The notes beneath the pieces are model-generated. The model saw only the letters and a program-made list of their open reading frames with translations, made no database searches and had not been told where the DNA came from. The position numbers were made by a program, and so were the translations under genes. DNA of 64,000 nucleotides from Acidobacteriota bacterium. GTDB taxonomy: Bacteria > Acidobacteriota > Blastocatellia > Pyrinomonadales > Pyrinomonadaceae. The stretch spans positions 110,275 to 174,274 of the forward strand of contig JAOAPY010000049.1 in assembly GCA_025463135.1 (NCBI GenBank), given 5' to 3'. This document shows, in pieces, positions 63,847 to 64,000 of the stretch. Positions within the stretch are counted from its first letter, which is position 1. Each line of letters begins with the position of its first letter.

Positions 63847-64000
63847 GTAGTGCGACGTTAAGGTGTTGCTGAGAAAGAAAGGACTGCCCGGCGAGTTACT
63901 GCCAGGCAATGAGGTCAGTACCACCTGCGGTAGCGGGTGGGTTGTCGTTGCGGCAGCAATAACGCCGAGAGGGTCTGGTTTGCCCAGCGATCTTGTTCGG
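63847..64000. mobile_element. MITE-like element, second copy, cut by the window end
   Basis: Starts with the same terminal repeat (GTAGTGCGACGTTAAGGTG) and follows the element at 9718-9959 almost base for base for about 140 bp, including the AGTACCACCTGCGGTAGCGG core. Only a few substitutions separate the copies. The right end lies outside the window. Confidence 0.85.

Larger units (their letters stand above)
63578..64000. other. Leader and promoter of array member 6, then MITE-like copy
   Basis: No supported gene. The first 265 bases hold the leader and promoter of member 6. From 63847 the sequence is the second copy of the MITE-like element. Confidence 0.6.

Overview
The window looks like chromosomal DNA of an Acidobacteriota bacterium, most likely class Blastocatellia. 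The reasons are the many secreted proteins ending in DUF4214, a group 1h-type hydrogenase small subunit, several S9 peptidases and a CocE/NonD hydrolase, very dense short palindromic repeats between genes, and moderately high GC. This placement is inferred from gene content; there is no rRNA, tRNA, CRISPR array, phage gene or recognisable transposase in the window.

Layout. (1) 1-3.4 kb: the 3' part of a secreted subtilase with PA, Calx-beta and DUF4214 domains, on the + strand. (2) 3.5-35 kb: a scattered set of housekeeping and accessory genes, nearly all on the - strand. They are a phosphoesterase (phospholipase C family), a Lys-rich small protein, a hybrid PAS histidine kinase, an orphan hydrogenase small subunit, a copper amine oxidase, an HhH-GPD DNA glycosylase, a membrane-anchored PHP protein, an SRPBCC/Dabb pair, an S9 peptidase, a GxxExxY protein, a PLP decarboxylase, a dihaem cytochrome c, a class II aldolase, a GNAT, a lipoprotein, a histidine phosphatase, a CocE/NonD hydrolase, an arylamine N-acetyltransferase, a SEC-C/YchJ protein, a membrane-tethered MutS-like ATPase and a gamma-glutamyltransferase broken by a one-base frameshift. 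(3) 35.4-37.3 kb: a second S9 peptidase on the + strand. (4) 37.4-63.6 kb: six giant secreted proteins in a row on the - strand, interrupted only by a DUF2723 membrane glycosyltransferase-like gene and one small doubtful ORF.

The six array proteins share one plan: signal peptide, beta-propeller-like passenger of three different types, carboxypeptidase-regulatory-like beta-sandwich, and a C-terminal DUF4214 module of about 250 residues. In five of the six the last kilobase is almost identical at DNA level while the passengers differ strongly. This suggests a modular surface-protein locus with a homogenised C-terminal cassette. Five of the six have good sigma70-type promoters with the same look (TTGACT, 17-18 bp, TAATCT-like), and at least three have clear hairpin-plus-T-run terminators, so the genes seem to be separate transcription units. 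The subtilase at the left edge carries the same type of C-terminus, which makes seven DUF4214 proteins in the window.

Intergenic DNA is full of small mobile-looking repeats. At least six inverted-repeat (REP/REPIN-like) families are present, together with a 242-bp MITE-like element that has terminal inverted repeats and a 10-bp flanking duplication just upstream of the hydrogenase gene. A second copy of that element runs off the right edge. Several apparent long N-termini and one C-terminus are explained by these repeats abutting genes, and starts were adjusted accordingly.
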